From Saprospiraceae bacterium (lineage in GTDB: Bacteria; Bacteroidota; Bacteroidia; Chitinophagales; Saprospiraceae): a DNA stretch of 64,000 nt. Of this stretch, positions 52,592 through 61,996 are shown piece by piece. How positions within the stretch are numbered: the first letter of the stretch is position 1; each line of letters starts with the position of its first letter. Where the stretch lies: assembly GCA_016708265.1 (NCBI GenBank), contig JADJGA010000011.1, positions 310,001-374,000 of the forward strand, read 5' to 3'. The translations under genes and the position numbers were made by a program. Under the pieces are notes generated by a model that worked only from the letters and a program-made list of their open reading frames with translations, was not told the DNA's origin and did not search any database.

Positions 52592-54603
52592 TTACAATTT
52601 CTTCTTCAGCATATTAATCTCATCACGGTATTGCGCTGCAGAGATAAAATCGAGTTCTTTGGCTGCTTTTTTCATTTTAAGTTCATTCTCAGTTATAAGT
52701 TTTCTGATCTGCGTTTTATCGAGATAATCTATCAGAGGATCTGCTGCAATAAAGTTGCCTTCAGGTTCCACATATATTGATCTTTCGACATCCCTGATAT
52801 CAAGTATTGATTTTTTGGAGAGTATTTCTTCCCTGGTTTTACTTAGTGTTACCGGTGTTATACCATGTTTAAAGTTGTATTCCTTTTGTTTTGTCCTTCT
52901 TCTGATAGTTTCGTCTATGGTTTTTCTCATGCTTTCAGTTATTTTGTCAGCATAAAAAAGTACCTTGCCGTTTGCATTCCTCGCTGCCCTGCCGGCAGTT
53001 TGTGTCAGAGACTTTTCATTTCTCAGAAAGCCTTCTTTATCCGCATCCATAATAGCAACAAGAGAAACTTCAGGTATGTCAAGGCCTTCTCTCAGCAGGT
53101 TAACCCCGACAAGTACATCGAATTCACCCAATCTCAGGTCCCGTACTATTTCCACTCTTTCCATCGTATCAACATCTGAATGGATATACTTCGTTTTGAT
53201 ATCGAGGCTCAGGAGGTATTTAGTAAGTTCTTCTGCCATTCTTTTCGTCAGGGTTGTGACAAGAATACGTTCATTGACCGAAATTCTTTCGTTTATTTCA
53301 TTCAGAAGGTCATCTATCTGGTTTATACTGGCCCGAACCTCTATTTCAGGATCAAGCAATCCTGTTGGTCTCACAATTTGTTCAACTATAACACCACCGG
53401 TTTTTTCCAGTTCAAATTCTCCGGGTGTTGCACTTACATAAATAGCCTGATTTATAAGATTTTCAAATTCCCCAAAGTTCAGAGGACGGTTGTCTATGGC
53501 TGAAGGCAGTCTGAAACCATAATTCACAAGGTTAAGTTTCCGGCTTCTGTCACCTCCCCACATACCCCTTACCTGTGGAATTGTCGCATGGCTTTCATCT
53601 ATTATCATCAGAAAATCCTTTGGAAAGTAATCGAGGAGAGTGAATGGTCTGGATCCGGGAATACGGTTATCAAAAAACCTTGAATAATTTTCTATACCGC
53701 TGCAATATCCAAGTTCTTTTATCATTTCCAGATCAAGTGATGTTCTTTCTTTTATTCTGTGAGCTTCCTGATATCTTCCTTCACTTTCAAAATATTGAAC
53801 CTGCCTGTATAATTCATCTTCGATCTCACGGATTATTACATTCAGCCTTTCTTTATTTGCGATATATAAATTTGCAGGATAAATTATTGCTGACTCAATC
53901 TTTTCAACGGTCCTGCCGGTATTTGAATCAATAATTTCAATCTGATCGATCTGATCGCCCCACATTGAAATTCTGTAATTGTATTCAACATAAGGCAGAT
54001 TAACTTCAACAGTATCTCCTGTAACCCGGAAAGTTCCCCGTATGAGTTCAGATCCTGATCTTGAATATAATGCTTCCACCAACATATGCAATAACCCGTT
54101 TCTGCTTATGACCTGGCCTGAATTTATATTTATAATACCTTGACGGTAATCTTCCGGATTTCCCATACCATAAATACAGGAAACAGACGCTACAACTATA
54201 ATATCTTTTCTGCCCGATAACAAGGCTGAAGTGGCTCTAAGCCTTAATTTATCTACTTCTTCATTGATAGCAAGATCTTTTTCAATATATGTGTCTGTAA
54301 CACTTATATAAGCTTCGGTTGATAGTAGTCGTAATAGGAAACGAAATATTCTACAGAATTGTCCGGGAAAAACTCCTTAAATTCTCCATATAACTGAGCC
54401 GTAAGTGTTTTATTATGAGTGATTATTATTGTTGGTCTGTTTATCTCAGCTATTACATTTGCTATAGTGAAAGTTTTACCGGAGCCGGTAACACCAAGTA
54501 AAACCTGATATTTGTCATTGCGTTTAATTCCGTTTACAAGACCTTTAATAGCACTCGGTTGATCTCCTGTAGGCTTATATTGTGATGTGAGTTTAAACGC
54601 CAT
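52592..54603 (-). pseudogene. uvrB: excinuclease ABC subunit B, broken by a one-base deletion
   Basis: UvrB is the damage-verifying helicase of nucleotide excision repair. The N-terminal 99 codons (54304-54603) have Walker A LGVTGSGKTFTIAN and the start of the beta-hairpin (YYDYYQP), then stop. From 54223 down the remainder reads normally: SGRKDIIVVASVSCIYGMG, DESHATIPQVRGM, QTAGRAARNANGKV, and the C-terminal UVR motif for UvrC (ISAAQYRDEINMLKKK). The break is at about 54316, where CCG AAG should be CCG GAA G. Restoring one base gives EAYISVTDTYIEKDLAINEE and a 670-residue protein, normal for UvrB. An assembly indel is the likely cause. Confidence 0.93.
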
Positions 54604-54948
54604 TATTTTTTTAATGAAAATTTATTACTAATTTTATCGAAGATTAAATAATTTTTCGAATTAAATCTATTTCAACCATCAAAAGTAAGAAAAAAAATAA
54701 AAATTTTCACTTTTTGATATAGTTTGTATTCTAATATGTATATCTAACAAGTTTAAATATTTATTCGTATTACTTGTAATATATTTGTTTATTTGCATAT
54801 TCATAAATGCTTGTAAAATAGTATAAATCAACAAATTATAAAAATCAATAATTCATTTTTTTTTATTTTTTTTTACAAAAAATTTGTTAGTTTTATAAAA
54901 TTAGTTTTTACCTTTACAAAATATTAGAATGTAATACCCATTTAAACA
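54604..54948. other. divergent intergenic region, very AT-rich
   Basis: These 345 bases between uvrB and the TPR gene must hold two promoters. A near-consensus TAccTTTa at 54909-54916 precedes the TPR gene. I see no RNA gene or repeat. Confidence 0.5.
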
Positions 54949-56353
54949 GTGAACATGAACGAGAATAACCATAATACTCAAATGCTTCAAAATTTAATTT
55001 ATAATTTTGAGGCACTGCTAGAAAAGGGGGAAATTGGAACATTTAATAAGGATGAATTTGAACAACTCATAAATTTTTATAAAAGCAACAACAATTTAGA
55101 TAAAGCATTGGAAATCGTTGATCTTGCTATTGAACAATTCCAGTATATTACTGATTTTTATCTGATCAAAGGCGATTTATTACTTCAAAACCATAACCCC
55201 GAAGAAGCAATAAATTATATTCAGCATTGTGAAAATATTTCTCCATACTCTTTTGATATAAAATTGCTTAAAGCCAAGGCATTGAGCATGTCAGGAAATT
55301 TAAGGGAAGTTGAAGGAGCTTCTCAAAGAACTGAAAACATTTTCAAAGCTTAATTACAGTGCCGAATTCAGTATAATTCATTCTTATAATGCAGAATATT
55401 CGGGTGATCATGAAAATATGTTTTATCATCTTAAAGATGCATTAATCATAGATCCACAAAACCTTGAAGCACTCGAAAGGATGCGAAATGCTACAATTCT
55501 TACTAAGAAGTATGATGAGAGTCTTGAGTTTCACAGCAAACTGATCGATGAATCACCATATAACTATATGGCATGGTATAATCTTGGTCAGATATATTCT
55601 GCTTTATCAGAATATGAGAATGCAATTGATTCCCTCGAATATTCATTTATAATAAATTCCAACTTTGAACTCGGTTATCTTGAGTTTGGAGAACTTTGTA
55701 TGCTTACAGGTAATTATATCAAAGCATCAATAGTTTATGAAGAATATTTGCAACGCTTTGAAGGAGATTCAGAGGTTTATGCTAATCTTATACAATGCAA
55801 TATCAAGCTTAAAAATCTTAAAAAAGCCCGGGAATGTGCTTATAATTCAATAAAAATGGACCCATTTAACGATGAAGCATATTATCTTTTGGGTCTTATT
55901 TATAAAAAACTTAGAAACTGGCAAAAAGCACTGAATGCTTTCCATAAAGCTATGGATCTGGACGAGGAAAGAGAAGAATACATCGATGGGGTTGCAGAAA
56001 TGTATTTAAAACTTAAGGATTATAAAAAAGCAGAGCATTATTTTGATATGCTGATCGATACAAGTACACCTGAAGAACAGTATTATATAAAATATATTTT
56101 ATACCTTCTTAAACAAAACAAATACAATAAAGCCAAAGAAGTAATTAAAATTTCAGAAGATGCTGCCTATAGCCCTTTATTCAATTATCTTGAAGCATTG
56201 ATAAAATTCAGGCAAAATAATAAAAAAGAAGCGCTATTATCACTTGACAATGCAATTTTAGAAAGCAAGGAAGATTGTAAGCAGTTTTTCAAATGGGCTC
56301 CTGAATTGAAATTTGATAAAGATGTAATCTCAGTAATTAACTACTACAAATAA
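54949..56353 (+). pseudogene. tetratricopeptide-repeat protein, broken by a one-base insertion
   Basis: The first frame (54949-55353) and the second (55310-56353) are both full of TPR units (for example LDKALEIVDLAIEQF; AWYNLGQIYSALSEYENAIDSLEYSF; AYYLLGLIYKKLRNWQKALNAFHKAM). They join at 55315-55316, where removing one G of GG gives NLREVEELLKELKTFSKLNY without a break and a protein of about 467 residues. It has no signal peptide, so it is probably a cytosolic scaffold. The terminator at 56382-56414 follows. This is a lineage-typical TPR protein; its partner is unknown. Confidence 0.8.
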
Positions 56354-56748
56354 CCAACTCAGTTATTTAACCAAAACTCTAGGAGGTTGTCAGGTTTCTG
56401 GCAGCCTCTTTTTTGAGCTATTTAAAAAATCTAGCTGGAATAAAAGATATAATATGAGCATTTGAATAATAAATGATTTAGTTGTTTATTGATGTAAATA
56501 AAATTATATAAACTTATAAAGATATTGTAAATCAGGCACCAAATATGCAGGAACTATTTTATAATGTGCATCACATTGAAATAAAATTATTTTAATAAAT
56601 AAAAAAAACAGACAAATAATAAAACATTTTGCAACACTATTCGTTTAATTGGTCTAAATAAGAATAGTTAAATCGTTACGATTGGTTATTACTTATCCTG
56701 AATGAAATTTAAAATTAAAAACATTTTTAACTTAAAAAATTACGATTA
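56354..56748. other. intergenic region with one terminator
   Basis: Apart from the hairpin at 56382-56414, these 395 bases are AT-rich and show no open frame, tRNA or repeat that I can support. The promoter for the YceI gene must be here, but no exact consensus was found. Confidence 0.5.
56382..56414 (+). terminator. Rho-independent terminator after the TPR gene
   Basis: GAGGTTGTCAG pairs with CTGGCAGCCTC (11 bp with G-U pairs, short loop) and is followed by six T. Confidence 0.85.
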
Positions 56749-57312
56749 ATGAAAAATTTGAAATTAGCAGCATTTTTGTTTTTAGCTTTTTTTACAACAA
56801 TTGCTTCAGCCCAGACAAAAAAGATAGATCCTACAAAATGTACTATTGACTGGCTCGGTAAGAAAGTAACCGGACAGCATAATGGAACTGTCAATCTAAA
56901 ATACGGTTCACTTACCTTTAAAAATTCTAAATTGTCTGGCGGAACATTTACTGTTGATATGGCTTCTCTGACATCAACCGATCTTCAGGGTGAGTATCTC
57001 ACAAAACTGAATAATCACCTCAGGAGTGAAGATTTTTTCGGAACTGAAAAATTTCCGGTGTCAAAAATGGTATTTACAAAAATTGCAGATAAAGGTCAGG
57101 GAAAATATACTGTTACAGCTGATCTGACAATAAAGGATATAAAGAACTCTGTGCAATTCGATATTGTGGTAAAAGGAAATACAGCAAGTGGTAAAATTGT
57201 AATAGACCGTACAAAATATGGAATAAAATATGGATCAGGCAGCTTTTTTGATAATCTTGGAGACAAGGCGATATATGATGATTTTGAGTTGGATGTGAAG
57301 TTGCAGTTTTAA
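56749..57312 (+). CDS. YceI-family periplasmic protein
   Basis: The 187-residue protein has a signal peptide (MKNLKLAAFLFLAFFTTIASAQ) and a lipocalin-like YceI domain: CTIDWLGKKVTGQHNGTVNL at the start, SGGTFTVDMASLTSTD, DFFGTEKFPVSKMVF, and the terminal FELDVKLQF. YceI proteins bind polyisoprenoid-type lipids in the periplasm. It is a single gene, before the YdjC deacetylase. Confidence 0.92.
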   Translation: MKNLKLAAFLFLAFFTTIASAQTKKIDPTKCTIDWLGKKVTGQHNGTVNLKYGSLTFKNSKLSGGTFTVDMASLTSTDLQGEYLTKLNNHLRSEDFFGTEKFPVSKMVFTKIADKGQGKYTVTADLTIKDIKNSVQFDIVVKGNTASGKIVIDRTKYGIKYGSGSFFDNLGDKAIYDDFELDVKLQF

Positions 57313-57441
57313 TTGGCAATAAGTTTTTGATTAAAGCCTTGAAGAAATTTCTTTGAGGCTTTTATTTTGCCTTTTTATTAACATCCGGATCATTTTTCAG
57401 TATTTTTGTATATTGAAAAAAATATAAGATAAAAAAGTACT

Positions 57442-58332
57442 ATGAGATTTTTTTCCACAATAGCAATATTCATATTATTTCTTGTGAGTTTATACGGTCA
57501 AAACAACCATATGGAAGAAAAAATTCCAATATTAATACGTTGCGATGATCTTGGAATGTGCCATGATGTAAACCTTGCTGCACTTGAAGTTCTGGAAAAG
57601 GGATTTCCTGTTTCAATGTCGGTAATGGTACCTTGTTCCTGGTTTCCGGAAGCAGCAGAAATGCTTAAAAAATATAAGAACGTATCCGTAGGCGTTCATC
57701 TCACATTAAATTCAGAATGGAAACAATACAGGTGGGGACCAGTTTCGGGCATATCCAAAGTACCTTCTCTCGTAGATTCGTTGGGATATTTTTTCCCTTC
57801 AAGAAGTGAATTATTTGATAATAAGCCAGATCTGCAAGAAATTGAGACTGAACTGAGGGCCCAGATTGAAAAAGCCAAAAAAGCTGGATTGAAGATCGAT
57901 TATCTCGATTATCATATGGGGGCTGCAATGCAAAACGAACTCACAAGATCAATAGTTGAAAAACTTGCAAACGAATATAAAGTAAGCATTTCCCGGTATT
58001 ATGGAGAAGTTGATGTTGAAGGAGGATATTCTGCTCCTGTCGAAAACAAACTCGCAACTTTATATACTAATATTGCAAATTTAAAGCATGGTGGTATCAA
58101 ATTGTTGGTTTTCCATATTGGTATTGACAATCCTGAGATGAAATCTATGGAAGATCTCAATAAATTCGGACTTAAAGAAATGAGCAGACATCGCAATTCG
58201 GAACTGGAGGCACTGATTTCTCCCGAATTGCAGGAACTTCTGAATGATCAGAGATTCCGCCTTGTAAACTACAAAATGCTCAATGATGAAATGGGGCAAC
58301 AAAATATGAAAAGACCGGACTCTCAAAAATAG
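57442..58332 (+). CDS. exported YdjC/ChbG-family carbohydrate deacetylase
   Basis: The 296-residue protein has a signal peptide (FFSTIAIFILFLVSLYGQ). The YdjC fold shows the metal-binding ILIRCDDLGMC (two Asp) near residue 33, VGVHLTLNSEW (His) and DYLDYHMG. The family removes acetyl groups from chitooligosaccharides or related amino sugars; a secreted form suits periplasmic breakdown of N-acetylated sugars. A TAttTTTG box at 57401-57408 may be its promoter. It converges on the ABC cassette, with 5 bases between the stops. Confidence 0.86.
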   Translation: MRFFSTIAIFILFLVSLYGQNNHMEEKIPILIRCDDLGMCHDVNLAALEVLEKGFPVSMSVMVPCSWFPEAAEMLKKYKNVSVGVHLTLNSEWKQYRWGPVSGISKVPSLVDSLGYFFPSRSELFDNKPDLQEIETELRAQIEKAKKAGLKIDYLDYHMGAAMQNELTRSIVEKLANEYKVSISRYYGEVDVEGGYSAPVENKLATLYTNIANLKHGGIKLLVFHIGIDNPEMKSMEDLNKFGLKEMSRHRNSELEALISPELQELLNDQRFRLVNYKMLNDEMGQQNMKRPDSQK

Positions 58333-58337
58333 GTTTT

Positions 58338-59141
58338 TTATTGTGGAAGAGTGCTTAACATAATATCTTCAATTTCCCGGTAAATACCGATAAAATCGTT
58401 TGATTTTTTAATTCGGTAATCCCTGTCCAAAGGCAAACTAACAGGTATATGTTTTATTATCTTAGAAGGTGATTTTTTCATAATGTAAACATCATCCGCC
58501 AGATAAACTGCTTCACTTACATCGTGGGTCACGAATATTATAGTTGTATGATATTCTTTCCAGATTTCAAGTAACAGATCCTGCATACTTTGCCTTGTTT
58601 CTATATCCAAAGCACCAAAAGGTTCATCCATCAGCAATATTTCAGGGTTCGAAATCAGACTTCTTGCTATGGCAACTCTTTGAAGTTGGCCACCTGACAA
58701 CAGCGGATATTGAGCATATTTATTTTCATGTCCTTTTAACCCTACCCACTCGATCATTTTCCTGGATTTATCAATAGCCTGTTTTTTTTCTATTCCCCTA
58801 AGAGTTAACCCCAGAGCTACATTTTCAAGAACAGTATACCACGGAAGCGATGAATACTGCTGAAATACCATATTTACACGGTTTTTTCCGTCTACCAGTT
58901 CATTCTTTACTTTTACAGTACCTGATGTTGGTTTCTGTAATCCGGCAATATATCTTAAAACAGTACTTTTTCCACACCCCGACATCCCAAGTAAAGCCAC
59001 AAACTGACCCTGATCAGGTTTATCTTCTATCAGCAATTCAAAATTGTCAAGAATCACAGATTTTCCATCATCATATGACTGTGTAATATTCCGGAGTTCA
59101 ACAATATTTTGTAGTAGTGGGTCGTCAATAAAAAAAGACAT
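58338..59141 (-). CDS. ABC transporter ATP-binding protein (nitrate/sulfonate/taurine type)
   Basis: The 267-residue ATPase has Walker A GMSGCGKSTVLRY, Q-loop MVFQQYSSLPW, signature LSGGQLQRVAIARS, Walker B ILLMDEPFGALD and the switch His in VTHDVSEAV. It resembles SsuB/TauB/NrtD ATPases, which drive uptake of small anions. Third gene of the cassette, 3 bases after the permease. Confidence 0.92.
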   Translation of the reverse strand: MSFFIDDPLLQNIVELRNITQSYDDGKSVILDNFELLIEDKPDQGQFVALLGMSGCGKSTVLRYIAGLQKPTSGTVKVKNELVDGKNRVNMVFQQYSSLPWYTVLENVALGLTLRGIEKKQAIDKSRKMIEWVGLKGHENKYAQYPLLSGGQLQRVAIARSLISNPEILLMDEPFGALDIETRQSMQDLLLEIWKEYHTTIIFVTHDVSEAVYLADDVYIMKKSPSKIIKHIPVSLPLDRDYRIKKSNDFIGIYREIEDIMLSTLPQ

Positions 59142-59144
59142 ACG

Positions 59145-60113
59145 CTATTTTTTTAATGGTTGAATGTGTTTATGAGGGAATAGGATCTTATCAAGAATAA
59201 CAAATAACTTATCCTGAATTATTCCTATGAAAATGATTATAAGCAATACAGCAAATGCTTTATCTATCCTGCTTTGTCTTTTAGCTTCCCAGATGACCTG
59301 ACCAATTCCCCCACTTTTGTTGAGCATTTCAGCGATAGTAATATAAGTCCATGAAATAGCCGTTAAAACCCGGATATCATCTATAAGTTTGCTCATCACA
59401 AATGGATAATAAACTTTTTGGAAAGTCTGCCATGCATTGGCCCCAAGCGTAAACACAGTTTGAAGATATACATTTTCAACCTCATCTATTCTTTGAATTA
59501 CTACCGGTATAAGATACACAACGATTCCGAATGCAAGAAATGCAACTTTCATTTCACTGTCAATTCCCAGCCAAAGGATAAATATTCCGGTGACAGCAGT
59601 CAGAGGAATGAATCTTCCCGAACTGATAAGCTGGCTGAACAAGCCCCGCAATAGTGGTATCAGACCGATAACAAATCCAATGATGAGAGAAACAAGAATG
59701 GCAATAATATAACCAAGTACATTAAGTTTTACTGACTTTAAAATATTGGGCAGCAGATTATCTGATCTGAACATCTCAGGGATCACATTCAATACATTAA
59801 GTGGCGAAGGTAAATTGCTGACAGTAATTTTTTTAAGTCCATAATTCTTTAATTCATCCGGATCTTTACTTATCAGTACATCAAAATCAGCCACAAGCAT
59901 TGAATCATTATAATAATATTTGTTGTCACTAACAACCACTTTATTTTCAGGGAAATCCCTCAAATCCATCTGTGTTATATTGACCTTGTTAGTCATAAAA
60001 CTCAAAAACCACCAGACAAGCAGAAAAATAATAATACCGGCAATCTGGAGCAGCAAAGATGTACGGGAATCCAGATTGCCGCGTAATTCAAATAATTTGT
60101 TTTTTGAAAACAT
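59145..60113 (-). CDS. ABC transporter permease with extracytoplasmic insert
   Basis: The 322-residue permease has one N-terminal helix (LLLQIAGIIIFLLVWWFLSF, residues 21-40), then about 70 polar residues including DNKYYYNDSMLVADFDVL and KKITVSNLPSPLNVL that should lie outside the cytosol, then the five-helix BPD_transp_1 core with the coupling loop LGANAWQTFQKVYYPFVMSK (EAA-like, near residue 220). Standard SsuC/TauC permeases lack the long insert. It probably contacts the binding protein encoded just upstream. Confidence 0.86.
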   Translation of the reverse strand: MFSKNKLFELRGNLDSRTSLLLQIAGIIIFLLVWWFLSFMTNKVNITQMDLRDFPENKVVVSDNKYYYNDSMLVADFDVLISKDPDELKNYGLKKITVSNLPSPLNVLNVIPEMFRSDNLLPNILKSVKLNVLGYIIAILVSLIIGFVIGLIPLLRGLFSQLISSGRFIPLTAVTGIFILWLGIDSEMKVAFLAFGIVVYLIPVVIQRIDEVENVYLQTVFTLGANAWQTFQKVYYPFVMSKLIDDIRVLTAISWTYITIAEMLNKSGGIGQVIWEAKRQSRIDKAFAVLLIIIFIGIIQDKLFVILDKILFPHKHIQPLKK

Positions 60114-60121
60114 AATATTCT

Positions 60122-61657
60122 TTAATCTGATATCAATTCAAAATCTGTTCTTCTGTTTTTGGATTTGCAGGCATCAGTATCGTTGTTCTCGCATCCCTGT
60201 ACCGGATTGTCAGGTCCGTTGCCTACTATAATAAATCTTTCTCTTGGCATTTTATGGGTCTGAATCAGGTAATCGGCAACAGACTGAGCTCTTTTTTTCG
60301 ATAACACAATATTTGCATCTCTTGAACCAACATTATCAGTATTACCTTCTATTCTGATCTTTGCGTTTGAAAAGGCCTTTGCAATATCGGTAAACTGCAA
60401 GTCAATAATCTGTTTTGCATTATCGTCAAGGATAAACTCTCCGGTTCTGAAAGTAATTGAAACTTTCTTTGTTGAAATAGCTTCTTTTTCATTTTCAGTT
60501 CCTGAATCTGCCTGGAAAACTTTTCCTCCCTCCGAATTATGATCGCTACCGGTTAATTCCACACCATTTACAACATCACTTGCTAGCAATCTCCAGCTTC
60601 GGGCATTGCCAGTATTGTAACCGACTTCCTGATACTTGGTTTTCATTTTATTGTAAAGTTGCTCTCCGGTCACTCCGGTATAATCCCTGTTCAATCCGAA
60701 AAAATCCCTGTTATCTCCGTGAGTTGCCAGTCTTACGTTGTTTATAGCCTGGAGACAGAAATCTTCCGGTTGATTAAGACCTTCAGCAAGTATTTTGGCA
60801 GCTTTAAGTTTATTATCTTCACTTTTGTTTAAATCTGCGGCTCCTTTCATCCAGCCTTCATACAATTCCTGCAACTGTTTTTTGTTTTCCTGGATAAATG
60901 ATTTTTTTGCTATAAAAACATCAGCAATTATATGGGATGCGTTTTTGGTACTTTCAAGTACTCGTGATCCCGGCACTTTTGAGACACAATCCGCATCGTC
61001 CGGGCTCCACACAACAGCGGCATCAACAGTATTGGATTTGAAAGCATCGGCAGCATCAATTGCACTGGGCACTTCCACTACTTTTACATCTTTAAGTTTA
61101 AGATCTCCTGCTTCCAGCAACCACAACAGAAAGGAATGAGAAGGAGTCATCGGAGCCACGGCTATTTTTTTGCCTTTAAGATCAGCGACTGAATTTATTC
61201 CTCTTCTTACGACTACGGCATCTCCGCCCCTGCTCCAGTCAGCCTGGAATACAACCTGAGGGTCGTATTGTTCAAGACCTTCCATTTCTGTCGGCAGAGC
61301 ATCTATGGTAGCCCAGAGCAGTTCAATTTTACCGTTTTTAAAAGCTTCACGGGAAGCATCAAAATCATCGATAACTTCAAAATTAACATCAAAACCATAA
61401 TCTTTTTTGTAATTTGATCCGGGATTAGGTTTGAAACCATTATTAAAGTATTGTCCACCGGAATATCCTCCCCAGGTTACAACTCCAATATTAATTACCG
61501 GTCTATAACCTTCAGGGGTTTCTGTCTTGCCCAAACTGGTTATTTTATCCTTTATTTCAGGATTTCTGGTCACTTTATATAAAATAAACCCAATAATACC
61601 CATAACGACCAAAGTTATAAGAATTTTTGAGAATGTGGTAAGTTTGGCTGTGCTCAT
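60122..61657 (-). CDS. periplasmic binding protein fused to a C-terminal OmpA domain
   Basis: The 511-residue protein has an N-terminal membrane helix without a clear cleavage site (ILITLVVMGIIGFILYKV, residues 13-30), a NitT/TauT/phosphate-type solute-binding domain (about residues 50-360; INIGVVTWGGYSGG, ELLWATIDALPTE, GDAVVVRRGINSVADLKGKK in pieces, AVVWSPDDADCV), a short linker, and an OmpA peptidoglycan-binding domain (about 395-511) with IEGNTDNVGSRDANIVLSKKRAQS, in which the Asp and Arg that hold diaminopimelate are present. The protein would tether the binding domain between inner membrane and cell wall. First gene of the cassette; database names such as phosphate-binding/OmpA are by homology only. 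Confidence 0.85.
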   Translation of the reverse strand: MSTAKLTTFSKILITLVVMGIIGFILYKVTRNPEIKDKITSLGKTETPEGYRPVINIGVVTWGGYSGGQYFNNGFKPNPGSNYKKDYGFDVNFEVIDDFDASREAFKNGKIELLWATIDALPTEMEGLEQYDPQVVFQADWSRGGDAVVVRRGINSVADLKGKKIAVAPMTPSHSFLLWLLEAGDLKLKDVKVVEVPSAIDAADAFKSNTVDAAVVWSPDDADCVSKVPGSRVLESTKNASHIIADVFIAKKSFIQENKKQLQELYEGWMKGAADLNKSEDNKLKAAKILAEGLNQPEDFCLQAINNVRLATHGDNRDFFGLNRDYTGVTGEQLYNKMKTKYQEVGYNTGNARSWRLLASDVVNGVELTGSDHNSEGGKVFQADSGTENEKEAISTKKVSITFRTGEFILDDNAKQIIDLQFTDIAKAFSNAKIRIEGNTDNVGSRDANIVLSKKRAQSVADYLIQTHKMPRERFIIVGNGPDNPVQGCENNDTDACKSKNRRTDFELISD

Positions 61658-61996
61658 AAGAATTTATTTTAAATTTAATTAACAATAAATGAACTGATTT
61701 GATTTTACAAATATAGTCATCTGACCATGATAAATCACAAGTTTATATACAAATATTGCTATAATGAGGATTAAAATATTATTTTTTACAAAAAATAATT
61801 TAAATCACAAGATAAAAAAATCATAGATTCATTATGCACGAATTTGAAACAGGCAAAAAAAATCATTATTTATTGAGAAATGGCTGATTTAGACTATTTA
61901 TCAATAAAGCTCAAGTCACAGATTATTTAATTAAAAATCATGAATATATTCATAATTTTGTTTTTTTATTAAATTTTAATTTATAAAGCTTTAAAT
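61658..61996. other. divergent intergenic region
   Basis: These 339 AT-rich bases lie between the divergent ABC cassette and the M3 peptidase gene. Apart from the promoter-like box on the minus strand, I see nothing. Confidence 0.5.
61708..61740 (-). promoter_or_regulatory. candidate promoter for the binding-protein/OmpA cassette
   Basis: The minus strand reads TAtaTTTG at 61715-61708, with TTG at 61740-61738 (22-base spacer), about 50 bases before the ATG at 61657. Confidence 0.45.

Noticed and set aside
52965..53441. 158-codon plus-strand open frame
   Set aside because: Shadow of uvrB on the opposite strand.
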